DNA of 64,000 nt from Leclercia adecarboxylata (GTDB lineage: Bacteria; Pseudomonadota; Gammaproteobacteria; Enterobacterales; Enterobacteriaceae): positions 186,001-250,000 of the forward strand of contig DERO01000006.1 of NCBI GenBank assembly GCA_002360945.1, given 5' to 3'. Within the stretch, counting starts at the first letter, position 1, and each line of letters starts with the position of its first letter. Both the position numbers and the translations under genes were made by a program. Below are positions 1 to 8,814 of the stretch, piece after piece. The notes under the pieces were generated by a model, which was not told the origin of the DNA, did no database searches, and was given only the letters and a program-made list of their open reading frames with translations.

Positions 1-1749
1 CTCGTCATTAAACGTCAGGTTCGTAACGCGAAAGTACTGCAGGCGCAGCTGCCCGGCATCGATAACGAAGACGGCGTTTGGTGCTGGCGTCGCAGTGAAG
101 CCCCGATCCACAATCAACTGCGTGCCGTTGACCGCCTGTATAACCCGGCTTTCCACAATGCCGCCCTGGGTGCGGATCATCAGTGTGTCACCCGCGACGG
201 CGCTGGTACCGCGATCGGTTGTTACCGCCTTAAGCCCGGCGTTATAGTCAATGACGCGCCCACCATATACCCGGCCTGAGACGCGCTCGTCAGCGAAGGC
301 AAAGACGGTGCCTGGCACATAGGCGAAGCCATCCAGCCCGGTCTGCAGCGTAATGATGCGGTCCAGCGAGTTAGAATAAACTGCCCACCCGCCACGGCGC
401 TGCGCCTCGCTCTCGCGTGTGCAGCCGATGGCCGTAAGCTGCGTCTGCTTGAATTTGAACTGCTTCACCAGCTCAGGAAACATTACCGCGGTGGTGCGGT
501 CCTGATAATGGTTATCCGGGTCGCTGAAGTTAATCAGCGCGCTCGAGAATCGTGTCTTTTCGCTGCCGCTGGAATACGTTGGCTTGCCCACCACTGATGC
601 GCGGGTGAGGATCTGCAGCTTCGAGGTATCTGCCGGCATATCAGAGACAACATTGAACATGTTGTTGCCCCAGAACGTCATGCCGTTGAAGCCAGCAGCG
701 ATATCCTTGATAACCTGCCAGGCGTCGGCCTGCGACTGGATATAGACGTCAAACATAAATCGCGGCTCTGTGCCGGTACCGCCCTTCCCGTCCGGTACCT
801 GCTGGTCGCAGCGCTGGGCAATGCGGTAGAGCTCCCATTTATCGAGCATATCCACCGTGACCCGGCGGCCCAGGCCAAAGCGCGGCTCGGTCAGGACATC
901 AAACCAGATCCACGCTGGATTATTGGTCCAGCCCCACTTGAATGTGCCGTCCCATGTGCCACTGTACGTACGCGCAACAGGATCATAGTTCTGCGGGATG
1001 CGGATTACCCGGCCTTTGGGCTTGCAGGATATCTTCGGGATGTTACTGAATGCTTTGGCGTTGAATGACACATACAGCAGCGCGGTATGCGGATAGCGCA
1101 GACGGGCGTCGATCACCTCAGTGATGGCCTGCACCTGCGTTTTGTTCTGCAACATCTGGCTGGTGCTGTCGGCAGTATCCCGGACCACGCGTATCTGCCA
1201 GCCAGTGGTAGCTTTGGGCAGATTGATACGGTGCGTCAGCTCGTACAGTGAACTGAGCTTTTCCGTTACCGTTTTAGTGAGTGCCGTCTGGTATGCCCCG
1301 CCATCGACCGCAACGTCGATGTGATATGTGACGGTGGTGCCGACGATATCCCCGTCCTTCTCCTGCTGCTGCAGCCCGGTGATGCCAATGCGCACCAGCA
1401 CAGCGTCAATCTGGGTATTGCTGATGGCGCGCGTCCAGGGCGCTGCCTTCGTCAGTTGCACCCCGATACTGGTCTCGTTCTCTACAGCCGGAAAGCCGGG
1501 GATCGGCGTCTGTGTCTGCGTGCCCGGGCGAAAATCCCAGGAGACGTTCTCAAAGTTCATTGAGCCGTCGGCGTTGCCCAGCGGCGTGCCATCGAGGAAG
1601 ATCCGGGTCGCATCCAGCCCACCAGCAAACTCACCTTCACCGAGTGCCAGCAGCATTCGGCAGCGCGCCATAGATTGGGCTGAATCAGGCTGTTCTACGG
1701 GCGTGTGCTGCTTCTGGCTGCCACCCTTTGCACCAGTAATCGTTGCCAT
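1..1749 (-). CDS. Tail tip / host-specificity protein J, N-terminal 583 codons (partial)
   Basis: This is the lambda gpJ counterpart, the central tail-tip protein that binds the host receptor and initiates DNA ejection. The reading frame is open from the ATG at 1749 to the first base of the window, so the C-terminal receptor-binding part is missing here. The start (MATITGAKGGSQKQHTPVE) resembles the typical J N-terminus with a small-residue stretch followed by 'KGG.Q..TP'. It is the last gene seen of the minus-strand tail operon, behind gpI and separated from it by a terminator-like hairpin. The visible part should form the tip hub domains; host range cannot be inferred without the rest. Confidence 0.9.
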   Translation of the reverse strand, partial: MATITGAKGGSQKQHTPVEQPDSAQSMARCRMLLALGEGEFAGGLDATRIFLDGTPLGNADGSMNFENVSWDFRPGTQTQTPIPGFPAVENETSIGVQLTKAAPWTRAISNTQIDAVLVRIGITGLQQQEKDGDIVGTTVTYHIDVAVDGGAYQTALTKTVTEKLSSLYELTHRINLPKATTGWQIRVVRDTADSTSQMLQNKTQVQAITEVIDARLRYPHTALLYVSFNAKAFSNIPKISCKPKGRVIRIPQNYDPVARTYSGTWDGTFKWGWTNNPAWIWFDVLTEPRFGLGRRVTVDMLDKWELYRIAQRCDQQVPDGKGGTGTEPRFMFDVYIQSQADAWQVIKDIAAGFNGMTFWGNNMFNVVSDMPADTSKLQILTRASVVGKPTYSSGSEKTRFSSALINFSDPDNHYQDRTTAVMFPELVKQFKFKQTQLTAIGCTRESEAQRRGGWAVYSNSLDRIITLQTGLDGFAYVPGTVFAFADERVSGRVYGGRVIDYNAGLKAVTTDRGTSAVAGDTLMIRTQGGIVESRVIQAVNGTQLIVDRGFTATPAPNAVFVIDAGQLRLQYFRVTNLTFNDE

Positions 1750-1760
1750 ATTGCATCCAT

Positions 1761-1784
1761 AAAAAAAGCACCCGATTGGGTGCT
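1761..1784 (-). terminator. Intrinsic terminator between tail genes I and J
   Basis: On the minus strand a perfect 7-bp stem (AGCACCC/GGGTGCT) with an AATC loop is followed by a run of T. It lies between the stop of gpI and the start of J, so J expression should depend on readthrough, in keeping with Q antitermination. Confidence 0.75.
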
Positions 1785-1804
1785 AATTGAAGAGAAAGAA
1801 GTCG

Positions 1805-2398
1805 TCAGATGTCCTCGGCCACGATCCCCGCACTGATAATCGCGCCGCCGATCTCACGCTCGCCATACAGCAGCGCGACTGGGTTACCCATCGCCAGTGT
1901 GTTAACTGCGCCGCCGAAGGCATAGCTGGGCTTATTGTCGGGGTCATCACGCCCCTGCAGGCCTTTGGGCTGTGGTGAGAGCATCTGGTAGATGCCGCCT
2001 GCCGCCATGCCGATACCAGCAGAAATCATGGCGCCACCGACCGGGCTGGCCCACCCAGCAGAGAGGCCAGACACTACGATGCCCGCCACCACCATCACTG
2101 CGCCAAGGATCGTCTGGAACAAGCCCGCTTTTTTCGCTCCCTCCATCACTGGTGCGATACGGATATCACTGTTCCCTGACAGGTCCTTAAAGTCATCCAC
2201 GCCGATGTTGCGCTTACCGCGGAACACCGCAAAGGTCATACCGTTCTTTTTGGCGGTCATCAGGTAGCTTTCCAGCCCGTCGAGGTTTATGCACAGCGCC
2301 TTTACAGCCTCTGCTGAAGTCTGGACTGCCAGCCGGTGAACGCGGCCAAATCGGGCACCCAGCGCGCCATACAATCGAATCGTGGTTAAGCGCGCCAT
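1805..2398 (-). CDS. Tail assembly protein I
   Basis: 197-residue protein of the lambda gpI family, required for assembly of the tail tip but usually absent from the finished virion. The N-terminus (MARLTTIRLYGALGARFGR) is typical of the family, and residues around 95-140 are rich in Gly/Ala/Val, forming a hydrophobic segment also seen in gpI homologues. It overlaps the end of gpK by 13 nt, which implies translational coupling, and lies directly upstream of J, the conserved K-I-J order. Assignment rests on N-terminal pattern, length and position. Confidence 0.85.
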   Translation of the reverse strand: MARLTTIRLYGALGARFGRVHRLAVQTSAEAVKALCINLDGLESYLMTAKKNGMTFAVFRGKRNIGVDDFKDLSGNSDIRIAPVMEGAKKAGLFQTILGAVMVVAGIVVSGLSAGWASPVGGAMISAGIGMAAGGIYQMLSPQPKGLQGRDDPDNKPSYAFGGAVNTLAMGNPVALLYGEREIGGAIISAGIVAEDI

Positions 2399-3117
2399 GG
2401 CTTAATCTCCTGCGGCAGGTCTTTGTGCCGAACGCAGATCATCGTCCGGTCTTTAAAATATCCACGGGCATATGGCGTGATGCAGGATGGCTGCCCGTAC
2501 AGGTGGTGAAGCAGCTCGCCCTCTTCGGTGATGATCCCCGCGTGGTTCCACTTGGCAGACTCCACCTGCATGATGACCATGCAGCCGGGCGCCGGGTCGC
2601 ATTCGACAAACCCTTCCCGCTCCCAGTTATCGAAATACAGGTTGTCCGGGTATTGGCTTTCCCACCATGGGTAATCAACGCGGAAATCTTTAAGCATCAC
2701 GCCCTGGGTGGCGTGCCAGTCCATGACCAGCCCCCAGCAGTCGTGAGAGCCCAGAATGAACGGGCGACCAATCAGCGGGATGGCGTCCGGCGTTACCTCT
2801 GCATATTCATCGCAGTCCGGCGCGTAGATGCCCCAGACCACGCCGGAGTTATTACACTGCTGGCGATCGAGGTCTGACGGGATTGGCCGTGCGCCGTCTC
2901 CCGGGTGGGAATGGATCACGCGGACAATCGTTCCGGCATCCTCAGCATTCGCCCAGTACTCGCCGTCAATGCGGAAATGCTCTGTGGGGTTTTCGTGGCT
3001 GTTAGGTACCGGGATGTAATGCTGACGCCGCCCCGCCTGGATAACGAAGCCGCAGCACTCGCGCGGCGATTCCTCCAGCGCATGCGCGCGGATCGCCGCC
3101 ATAATGGTTTTGTTCAT
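2386..3117 (-). CDS. Tail tip protein K: JAMM-type peptidase plus NlpC/P60 hydrolase
   Basis: 243-residue counterpart of lambda gpK. The first half is an MPN/JAMM domain with a complete metal site: Glu20, His69-x-His71, Ser81 and Asp84. The second half is an NlpC/P60 peptidase-like domain with candidate catalytic Cys127 (HDCWG), His192 (WNHAG) and His204/205. Such proteins take part in tail-tip assembly and may help open peptidoglycan during entry. The gene follows L with 12 nt spacing and overlaps I. Both active sites look intact, so both activities are plausible, but neither is shown by sequence alone. Confidence 0.9.
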   Translation of the reverse strand: MNKTIMAAIRAHALEESPRECCGFVIQAGRRQHYIPVPNSHENPTEHFRIDGEYWANAEDAGTIVRVIHSHPGDGARPIPSDLDRQQCNNSGVVWGIYAPDCDEYAEVTPDAIPLIGRPFILGSHDCWGLVMDWHATQGVMLKDFRVDYPWWESQYPDNLYFDNWEREGFVECDPAPGCMVIMQVESAKWNHAGIITEEGELLHHLYGQPSCITPYARGYFKDRTMICVRHKDLPQEIKPWRA

Positions 3118-3129
3118 TGGTATGTCCGG

Positions 3130-3900
3130 TTATCGGGAGAAGAGAACGGTTGCCGGGAAGCCGCCAAAGTCGAGGTTGGCTGCGCTAGGCTCCGCCAGCC
3201 CGGCGCCAAACCGCTTACGGCAATCACTCAGGCAGCCGCCGCATACATCCAGCGCCGGGTCAGCGACCGCATTGCCTTTCGCATCGAAATACGCCGTGCC
3301 GTTGTAGGTGCAACCGTCGCCGCTGCGGTATTGCCCGCGCAGCGCCCACTCACAGAGCGAGGTGATTTGCCGGGTCGGGATCACCTGCCCCTGCAGGTCT
3401 GCCGGGCTGCTCATTGCCCAGGACACCACCTCGTCATCTTCTGAGGTTTTGGTATCGAGCCAAAAGGTTTGCAGGGAGAACGCCGTAGGATCCGCCGCAG
3501 GGTTTACGCCGCCCGGGAAGTTCACCGCATCGAGATAAATGGCATAGGTGTCGATGATGCTCACCTTCGCATTTACCATGTCCTTGAACTGCAGACACAG
3601 CGCGGTGATATGCCCATCGAGGTTGGAAGCATTGAGCTTTGGCTCAGCGGCCTGATCAGTTGATAGAGACAGATCCGCCACCTGAAAAGGCCAGAACTCG
3701 TATGCGTTGCCATCCCAGATTATGGGCTTCGGGCCGAGCTTCGACTCATCGCCGTTTGCATCGTCAATCTCTGCTGGCGTGTGGGGGAATGGGACATAGT
3801 GAAAGCGGTGGATCCCGCCACTGAACTCGGATGCGTCCACTTCGACCAGGCGGACCCTGCCACCCGGTGCCAGCATCGCCGCCTGATCGACAAGTGCCAT
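3130..3900 (-). CDS. Minor tail protein L (Fe-S cluster type)
   Basis: 256-residue tail-tip protein of the lambda gpL family. The C-terminal part holds cysteines at 183, 197, 220, 223 and 227, in the arrangement that in lambda gpL binds a [4Fe-4S] cluster; one of the five is probably not a ligand. It sits between the baseplate hub and tail tube. The start ATG overlaps the M stop codon by one base, and K follows after 12 nt, reproducing the lambda M-L-K order. Confidence 0.9.
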   Translation of the reverse strand: MALVDQAAMLAPGGRVRLVEVDASEFSGGIHRFHYVPFPHTPAEIDDANGDESKLGPKPIIWDGNAYEFWPFQVADLSLSTDQAAEPKLNASNLDGHITALCLQFKDMVNAKVSIIDTYAIYLDAVNFPGGVNPAADPTAFSLQTFWLDTKTSEDDEVVSWAMSSPADLQGQVIPTRQITSLCEWALRGQYRSGDGCTYNGTAYFDAKGNAVADPALDVCGGCLSDCRKRFGAGLAEPSAANLDFGGFPATVLFSR

Positions 3901-4250
3901 TATGCGTAGACTCCGTAGGCCCGTTTGATAGTGAAGGTAAGCTCAGAGAATTTGCTATTCAGTTGGTTTTTCCGCACTGAGTCAGCGACAACACGGTACA
4001 GCCCTTTCACCTCACCTGGCGGCGTGATGATAAAGGCCTTGACCGTGTGGGCAAGCAGGAAGTCGCGGATCGTGTTTACTTCCGACTCTGCGCCGACATG
4101 CTTCATCGGTACCTGAATAGCCGTGGAGTTGATGCCGTTCTCGGCCACCTGTTCATAGCCATCGCCAAACTGCGCAGCGCGAAGCGCCTGGCCGTATTCG
4201 ACGGGGCCAGCGCCAAGCTGCGAGCGCCAGCTGTAGGTTTCTACTGCCAT
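3900..4250 (-). CDS. Minor tail protein M
   Basis: 116-residue protein of the lambda gpM family, a tail-tip component that joins the tape-measure complex to the hub. Length, the motif YSWRSQLGAGP near the N-terminus, and its place directly before L fit the family. In lambda M follows H directly; here an accessory cassette of four small genes (4413-5658) separates it from the tape measure, and a terminator-like hairpin sits just upstream of its start. Confidence 0.85.
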   Translation of the reverse strand: MAVETYSWRSQLGAGPVEYGQALRAAQFGDGYEQVAENGINSTAIQVPMKHVGAESEVNTIRDFLLAHTVKAFIITPPGEVKGLYRVVADSVRKNQLNSKFSELTFTIKRAYGVYA

Positions 4251-4261
4251 ATTTGCTCCAT

Positions 4262-4285
4262 AAAAAAAGCCACCCGAAGGTGGCT
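4262..4285 (-). terminator. Intrinsic terminator upstream of gene M
   Basis: Minus-strand stem AGCCACC/GGTGGCT with a TTCG tetraloop and seven T. It ends transcripts coming from the accessory cassette unless antiterminated. Confidence 0.75.
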
Positions 4286-4344
4286 ACTGTGTGAATATCA
4301 GGATGTTACAAATCTAAATACCTGGTTATGTTGTGGGTTCAGTC

Positions 4345-4366
4345 CGCCCATGTTTCCGCATGGGCG
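4345..4366. repeat. Perfect 8-bp inverted repeat upstream of small plus-strand gene
   Basis: CGCCCATG and CATGGGCG flank a 6-nt spacer. It lies about 45 nt before the start of the 4413 gene. It could be an operator or a leader hairpin; no T-run follows on either strand. Confidence 0.5.
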
Positions 4367-4412
4367 TTAACAGCCGGAGGCGTAGCTGATGGTCTCGGTA
4401 TAACGGGAGTTG

Positions 4413-4610
4413 ATGATGAGTGAACTTAAACTAAACAGTATTAACAACATTAGCTTTGCAGTAGACGCTAATACATTCAAGCTTTCTGCAGGGCTTCTCG
4501 GCCCTAACAACAAATACATATCAGTTGAACTGGATATCAATCCATCTGAAATTAAAAGCAAAACACTAGGGGAGCTTGAGGAAATGGCTCTAGCGCAAGC
4601 CGGCTTTTAG
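4413..4610 (+). CDS. Small accessory protein, opposite strand to the tail operon
   Basis: A 65-codon frame on the strand opposite to all surrounding late genes. A Shine-Dalgarno GGGAG at 4405-4409 stands before two consecutive ATG codons at 4413 and 4416; the second has the better spacing. The product is acidic and soluble, with no signal peptide, membrane segment or known motif. The frame is AT-richer than the tail genes and meets the 4607-4750 gene tail to tail with overlapping stop codons. This is the usual look of a phage 'moron', expressed from its own promoter in the lysogen. No function assigned. Confidence 0.6.
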   Translation: MMSELKLNSINNISFAVDANTFKLSAGLLGPNNKYISVELDINPSEIKSKTLGELEEMALAQAGF

Positions 4611-4750
4611 TTTGAGGGGTTCGCCAAGTTTGCGATAGCAAGCTGCATTTGAATTAAAGAGTGGCTTGTTGAATGAGATAAAACCTCAAGCTGCTCTTTC
4701 AAATCAGAAATTGTTTGCTCCAATAATTCTACTCGCTCTTCTAAAGTCAT
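4607..4750 (-). CDS. 47-residue coiled-coil peptide
   Basis: A short minus-strand frame starting MTLEERVELLEQTISDLKEQ. It has a good ribosome-binding site (CAGGAG, 6-7 nt before ATG). Heptads of Leu/Ile/Val with Glu/Lys predict one helix able to form a coiled coil over residues 3-24, followed by a Ser/His-rich turn and a second short hydrophobic stretch. Its stop overlaps the last bases of the convergent 4413 gene. Similar tiny coiled-coil frames occur in tail regions of enterobacterial phages, but I know of no function. Confidence 0.6.
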   Translation of the reverse strand: MTLEERVELLEQTISDLKEQLEVLSHSTSHSLIQMQLAIANLANPSN

Positions 4751-4780
4751 AACGTTCTCCTGCCTCTCGGCTATAGATGT

Positions 4781-4805
4781 AAAAAAGCCCCGCGTTAGCG
4801 AGGCT
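4781..4805 (-). terminator. Intrinsic terminator after the lipoprotein gene
   Basis: Minus-strand stem AGCCTCGC/GCGGGGCT (one G-U pair), TAAC loop, then six T. It lies 33 nt downstream of the 4838 gene stop. Confidence 0.8.
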
Positions 4806-4837
4806 CGTGTTGGGTTGAGGCCAAGACGACTTGGTGA

Positions 4838-5257
4838 TTATTGATTCGGTAGTGTTTTGACATCCATATTTCCACTCGGATCTGCAAATAAGCGCACGGC
4901 TTTAGTAGAGTTCGCAGTGAGCATGAAATCCCTACCTGCAGGAATCTTGTCAGCGATACACATCTTCCCTTCACCCATAACCGCAACATTCCATTCCCCT
5001 GGCTTCAGGTAGAATTCCGCCTTTTCGCCCGGATCCAGAATGGCCGCCTTTTCATGATTAAGGTAAACGCCAAAAAAACAGCCGCTCCCCAAGTATCCCT
5101 TATCGCGCACAACTATCAATTTGGACTGTTCCCCCTCGATGTGCGATTGATACTTAAGCACCCTTTCCTTTGGTGCTTGCATTGCCTGGCTAGGCAATAC
5201 GGCTTCAGTTGCGCATCCAGAAAGCATCAAAACAGCAGCAATAATAATCGGCTTCAC
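4838..5257 (-). CDS. Small phage-encoded lipoprotein
   Basis: About 139 residues with a signal peptide ending in the lipobox LSGC, so the mature protein should be anchored through a lipidated cysteine. The likely start is a GTG at 5257 (MKPIIIAAVLMLSGC), 8 nt after AGGAG; a longer frame from 5287 is open but lacks a good ribosome-binding site. The mature part has beta-rich text with 'LDPGEKAEFYLKPGEWNV', a pattern shared with small enterobacterial and phage lipoproteins of unknown role. With the next gene it forms an accessory pair between tape measure and M and may act at the cell surface of the lysogen, for instance in exclusion; that is inference. Confidence 0.65.
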   Translation of the reverse strand: MKPIIIAAVLMLSGCATEAVLPSQAMQAPKERVLKYQSHIEGEQSKLIVVRDKGYLGSGCFFGVYLNHEKAAILDPGEKAEFYLKPGEWNVAVMGEGKMCIADKIPAGRDFMLTANSTKAVRLFADPSGNMDVKTLPNQ

Positions 5258-5283
5258 TCTCACAGCTCCTAGGGATATCGAGT

Positions 5284-5658
5284 TCACTTACAGTTGGCAT
5301 TCCAAATGTTATTGAAGGTTTTCGCGTTGCGTTTATCAAATACCATATTTTTGAAGATACCAGACGAGTGCTTACGCTTATTGATTGAAATCTCGGTGAA
5401 GAACCGCTCTCCTGTTGTTATTGTCCCACAAAGATAACCGCTTACAATGTCCTCCTCAGGCAACTCATGCTTGAGGTAGAATGTTGCGCTACTGATGACG
5501 TTGTCACCCGGCTTATCAAGTGTCTTCGCGATCCATGCGTTTGATTCGCTTCTGGCGAATTCAGGTATATTTTCATCTCGAATTTCTTGAGATTTACTGG
5601 CATTGACCAGCAGATAAACAACAACAATCCCTATAAGGCCAAACTTAAGAGCCTTCAT
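5284..5658 (-). CDS. Single-pass membrane protein, unknown
   Basis: About 124 residues; the third codon-pair ATG at 5658 is preceded by AAGGGG at proper spacing. Residues 3-20 (LKFGLIGIVVVYLLVN) form a membrane anchor or uncleaved signal, followed by a polar domain with Cys in SGYLCGTI and at the C-terminus (NANCK), which could form a disulfide in the periplasm. It runs into the lipoprotein gene with a 26-nt gap. Codon use and base composition are AT-richer than the neighbouring tail genes, consistent with a transferred accessory gene. No family recognised. Confidence 0.6.
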   Translation of the reverse strand: MKALKFGLIGIVVVYLLVNASKSQEIRDENIPEFARSESNAWIAKTLDKPGDNVISSATFYLKHELPEEDIVSGYLCGTITTGERFFTEISINKRKHSSGIFKNMVFDKRNAKTFNNIWNANCK

Positions 5659-5760
5659 TATCATCCCCTTAATTGATACGTTTTAAGCATATTAACCAGG
5701 GGATTCCTTCGTGTAACCAGGTGCGCATGATATTGCTATCTCAACGTCACATTCAGGCAA

Positions 5761-8700
5761 TTATTTGGTCTGGAACTGCCTGCCAAGAAGGCCATCGCTT
5801 CGAGCCGCCCTCATAAGGATCTCCGTCACCTTAGTTTCTATTTCCTTCCCTAACGCCCGCGCTGCAGCGCCTCCGTCTCCAGATGTGTTTGATGATGCAT
5901 TGCCCTTATTATCGACATAGATATCTATGTTGACCTGCGGCTGTACGCCACCTCCCCCTTGCGCCCTGACACCAAGTCGGCCAGCGGAATCACGAGTTAG
6001 CGGCATAATCGCCTCAGCTCCGGCCTCAGCAAAGACACCGCCCTTGGCAAACTTCGACGCCCCCTGGAAGGTGAAATACTGAGGTGAATCGTAGACGCCA
6101 TTCACGTACTTGCTGAGGCCCTGTGATTCATAAACTCCGCCTTTTGCGTTGAACGTAACGCCAGCAGCTGCATTCGAATATGCTCCACCAGGTGTGTTGC
6201 CACCTCCTGCCCCCCCACTTACCCACCCCATCGCAGCCTGTACTGCATAGGCAACCATGAGGCGGTTCGTCACGTCCAGGAGCATCTTAAGCATCGACTT
6301 GCCGAACTCTTTAACCGAGGCTTTACCGGTTGTCATAAGTTCGGTAAGCATGTCGCTCAGACCTGTTAGCGTGGAACTGGCAACGTTTTTCACGGCATCG
6401 TAGGTGTTAGTGGCGGCGTCCAGATACTCATTCCAGCCACTTACAGCACCAGCTTTCCAATCACCGCGTAGCTTATCCTCTTCAGCGTAATACTTCCGAA
6501 GCGCTGCCAGTTCTTTTTCATAACCAGCATCTTCAAGCTTGCCACCGCCATTCAGCCATCCCTGTCGGAGCTGCGCTTCCTCCATCAGACGCTGCGTTTG
6601 ACGACTACTTAACCCGGCGCTATCACGCAATGCATCGGTTTTTTCAGCCATCTGGGTAACGTATTTGTTTGCCTGCTGCGCCAGCCCGTTAATCTTCTGC
6701 TGGGCCTCAACTTCCTTATTTTTCTGATCCACAACTTTGGCGGCGTTGAGGATGGCCTCACGGTTCGATAGAAGAGATTTCTCCTGTGCGCTCAGAGCGC
6801 GAGACTTAGCAGCCTCGTCCAGCTCGGCAAAATGGGATTGCTGTTTGCTGAACTCGGTATTTTTGGCGTGAATATCACCCGTCTGACGCAGCGTTTCGAG
6901 CGTTTCAGTTAGGGTTCTGGCTTGGGCGCGGTAGTTCTCCAGGGTGCGATCGCCAGCATCCAGCGTGGCTCTTGCCTCTTTGGTCTTTTTCGCGGAGTCT
7001 TCTGCAAGCTTCGAGACTGCGTCTCTCGATTCGCGAGTGGATCCCCCCTCGCCTTTTACCGTGGACCCTCGCGCTTCGGCTTCATAGCTTGCCTGTGCGT
7101 TAGGCGCAGTGACTCGCTTCCAGAGTTCGGCGTAGCGTTTTTTGTTCGCCGCGATCTCTTTGTCAGCTTCTGCTCCAGCCTTTTTCATGGCCTCGACATC
7201 CATGCCGAGGAAGTCCGTAATTGCCCCACCGCCAGGAATTTTCTCGGCCCAGCCAGCTAAAGTGCCGGTGAACTTGGCATCCAGTGAGGTGATATTGAGG
7301 AAGAGATCTTTGATGGAGGCCTTAACCAGTTCGAAAATATCGATTATCTGGTTTCCCCAGGCGCGCACTGTAATACCGATGTCACCAAAGGTATCAGAAG
7401 CGCTCTTCTTGAGGCTTTCCCACGTCTGACCAATATTATCGGTCGCTTTATTGGTCTCCTCAGCACGCTTTGCCATTACGCCTGCGAACAACTCAATAGC
7501 TTCGGTAACCGCCGCCTGCTCACCCTTCTGCTTCCGCAGTTGGATGATGTGCTTCATCATGGCTTCATCGACAAAGCCATATTGTTCATTCAGGCTGGCC
7601 AGCCCTTTTACCGGATCGCTGACAATTTTGCCGAAGTCGGACATCGCCGCTTTGGTGTCGCTACCAGCCTTGCCCATCAGCGTGATGGAGGTGGCAATTT
7701 GTTTCATCTGGCTGGCGGTATATTTGCCAGTATCGTTCAGCGTAACCAGCGTATCTACGGTGGAACTGATGGATGTGTTCGTCTTGCCGGCGACCTCCTC
7801 AGCGGCCTGGTTAAGCTGCTGCATCGAGGCGAAGCCAGCGCCCCCCATCATGATGACTGAGCGCGCCACCTGATCGAATTGTTGAGACGAACTGTAAGCA
7901 GCAGCAGCCAGCAGACCGATGGTTCCGACCAGACCGGCCAGCGCAATCGTGGTTGGGTTAATCATCCCGGCCATGCTGCGGATGTATTCGCCGACGCCAG
8001 TGAGTGCCCCCTGAACCCCGCCAAACTGGTCTTTAATCTGCCCGCCCTGCTGGAGCAGGATCAGGAACGGAGACTGCCCACCAGCCAGCTGCGTGGCGAT
8101 ATCGGTGAACTGTGCCGGTAGTGTGCGCATTGCTGCGCTGTACTGCCCCACAGAGATACCGGCGCGGCGTGCGGCGGCCTCCTGTCGGGATAGCGCCTCA
8201 GGCAGCACGTCAGCCACGCCAGAGAGCCGTTCACGCGTCTGGTTGAGGATGGTGTTGAAATGCTCGAACTGAGTGCCGTTAATGCGCCCCGCTTCGAAGT
8301 GTGCCACCAGCTGCGCATGCTGCTCGTCAAGCGAGTTGAACGCGCGGATCGTCGGGTCGATTGAACCCAGCAGGTTCTTCAGCGCGGCTGATTGCTTCTC
8401 TGCCGCCTGAGTGGCTGCGAGTTCTGCCTGGGCACGCGCAGCTGCTTCGCCGGTATCCGTCAGCTTAAGCCGGGTATCGTCCAGGATTTTGTTGTAATGC
8501 TGAAAATCATCGGTATCCAGAAAGCCTTTGGTCTGGAAGTTACGCAGCGCGGCCTGTTGTTCGTCCAGCCGGTTCAGCGCTTTGTTTACCGGATCGATAT
8601 TCTCAAGCAGGCCTTTCAGCGCAGCCTGTTGCTCCTTGATGCCTTCGCTGCCCTGCTTTGCAGACTCAGCACCAGCGCGGAAAACGCTGTTAAGGTCATC

Positions 8701-8814
8701 AGCTTTGCCGACGGCACCAGCCGCGGCTTCACCGAGTTTATCCAGCTCATTGCTGGCAGTTTTCAGGTCAGAAACATCGGCCCGCAAAGTAATCGAGGCG
8801 ATCTGGTCTGTCAT
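5761..8814 (-). CDS. Tail tape measure protein
   Basis: 1017 residues, the longest structural gene of the prophage, counterpart of lambda gpH: it sets tail length and passes into the host envelope during DNA ejection. The N-terminal 200 residues and the region about 600-760 are rich in charged heptads and predict long coiled coils; around 230-330 lies a hydrophobic segment with a tail-length tape-measure signature (GQYSAAMRTLPAQFTDIATQ). The C-terminus is Gly-rich. It directly follows the G/T chaperones; its ATG overlaps the T stop by one base. Confidence 0.93.
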   Translation of the reverse strand: MTDQIASITLRADVSDLKTASNELDKLGEAAAGAVGKADDLNSVFRAGAESAKQGSEGIKEQQAALKGLLENIDPVNKALNRLDEQQAALRNFQTKGFLDTDDFQHYNKILDDTRLKLTDTGEAAARAQAELAATQAAEKQSAALKNLLGSIDPTIRAFNSLDEQHAQLVAHFEAGRINGTQFEHFNTILNQTRERLSGVADVLPEALSRQEAAARRAGISVGQYSAAMRTLPAQFTDIATQLAGGQSPFLILLQQGGQIKDQFGGVQGALTGVGEYIRSMAGMINPTTIALAGLVGTIGLLAAAAYSSSQQFDQVARSVIMMGGAGFASMQQLNQAAEEVAGKTNTSISSTVDTLVTLNDTGKYTASQMKQIATSITLMGKAGSDTKAAMSDFGKIVSDPVKGLASLNEQYGFVDEAMMKHIIQLRKQKGEQAAVTEAIELFAGVMAKRAEETNKATDNIGQTWESLKKSASDTFGDIGITVRAWGNQIIDIFELVKASIKDLFLNITSLDAKFTGTLAGWAEKIPGGGAITDFLGMDVEAMKKAGAEADKEIAANKKRYAELWKRVTAPNAQASYEAEARGSTVKGEGGSTRESRDAVSKLAEDSAKKTKEARATLDAGDRTLENYRAQARTLTETLETLRQTGDIHAKNTEFSKQQSHFAELDEAAKSRALSAQEKSLLSNREAILNAAKVVDQKNKEVEAQQKINGLAQQANKYVTQMAEKTDALRDSAGLSSRQTQRLMEEAQLRQGWLNGGGKLEDAGYEKELAALRKYYAEEDKLRGDWKAGAVSGWNEYLDAATNTYDAVKNVASSTLTGLSDMLTELMTTGKASVKEFGKSMLKMLLDVTNRLMVAYAVQAAMGWVSGGAGGGNTPGGAYSNAAAGVTFNAKGGVYESQGLSKYVNGVYDSPQYFTFQGASKFAKGGVFAEAGAEAIMPLTRDSAGRLGVRAQGGGGVQPQVNIDIYVDNKGNASSNTSGDGGAAARALGKEIETKVTEILMRAARSDGLLGRQFQTK

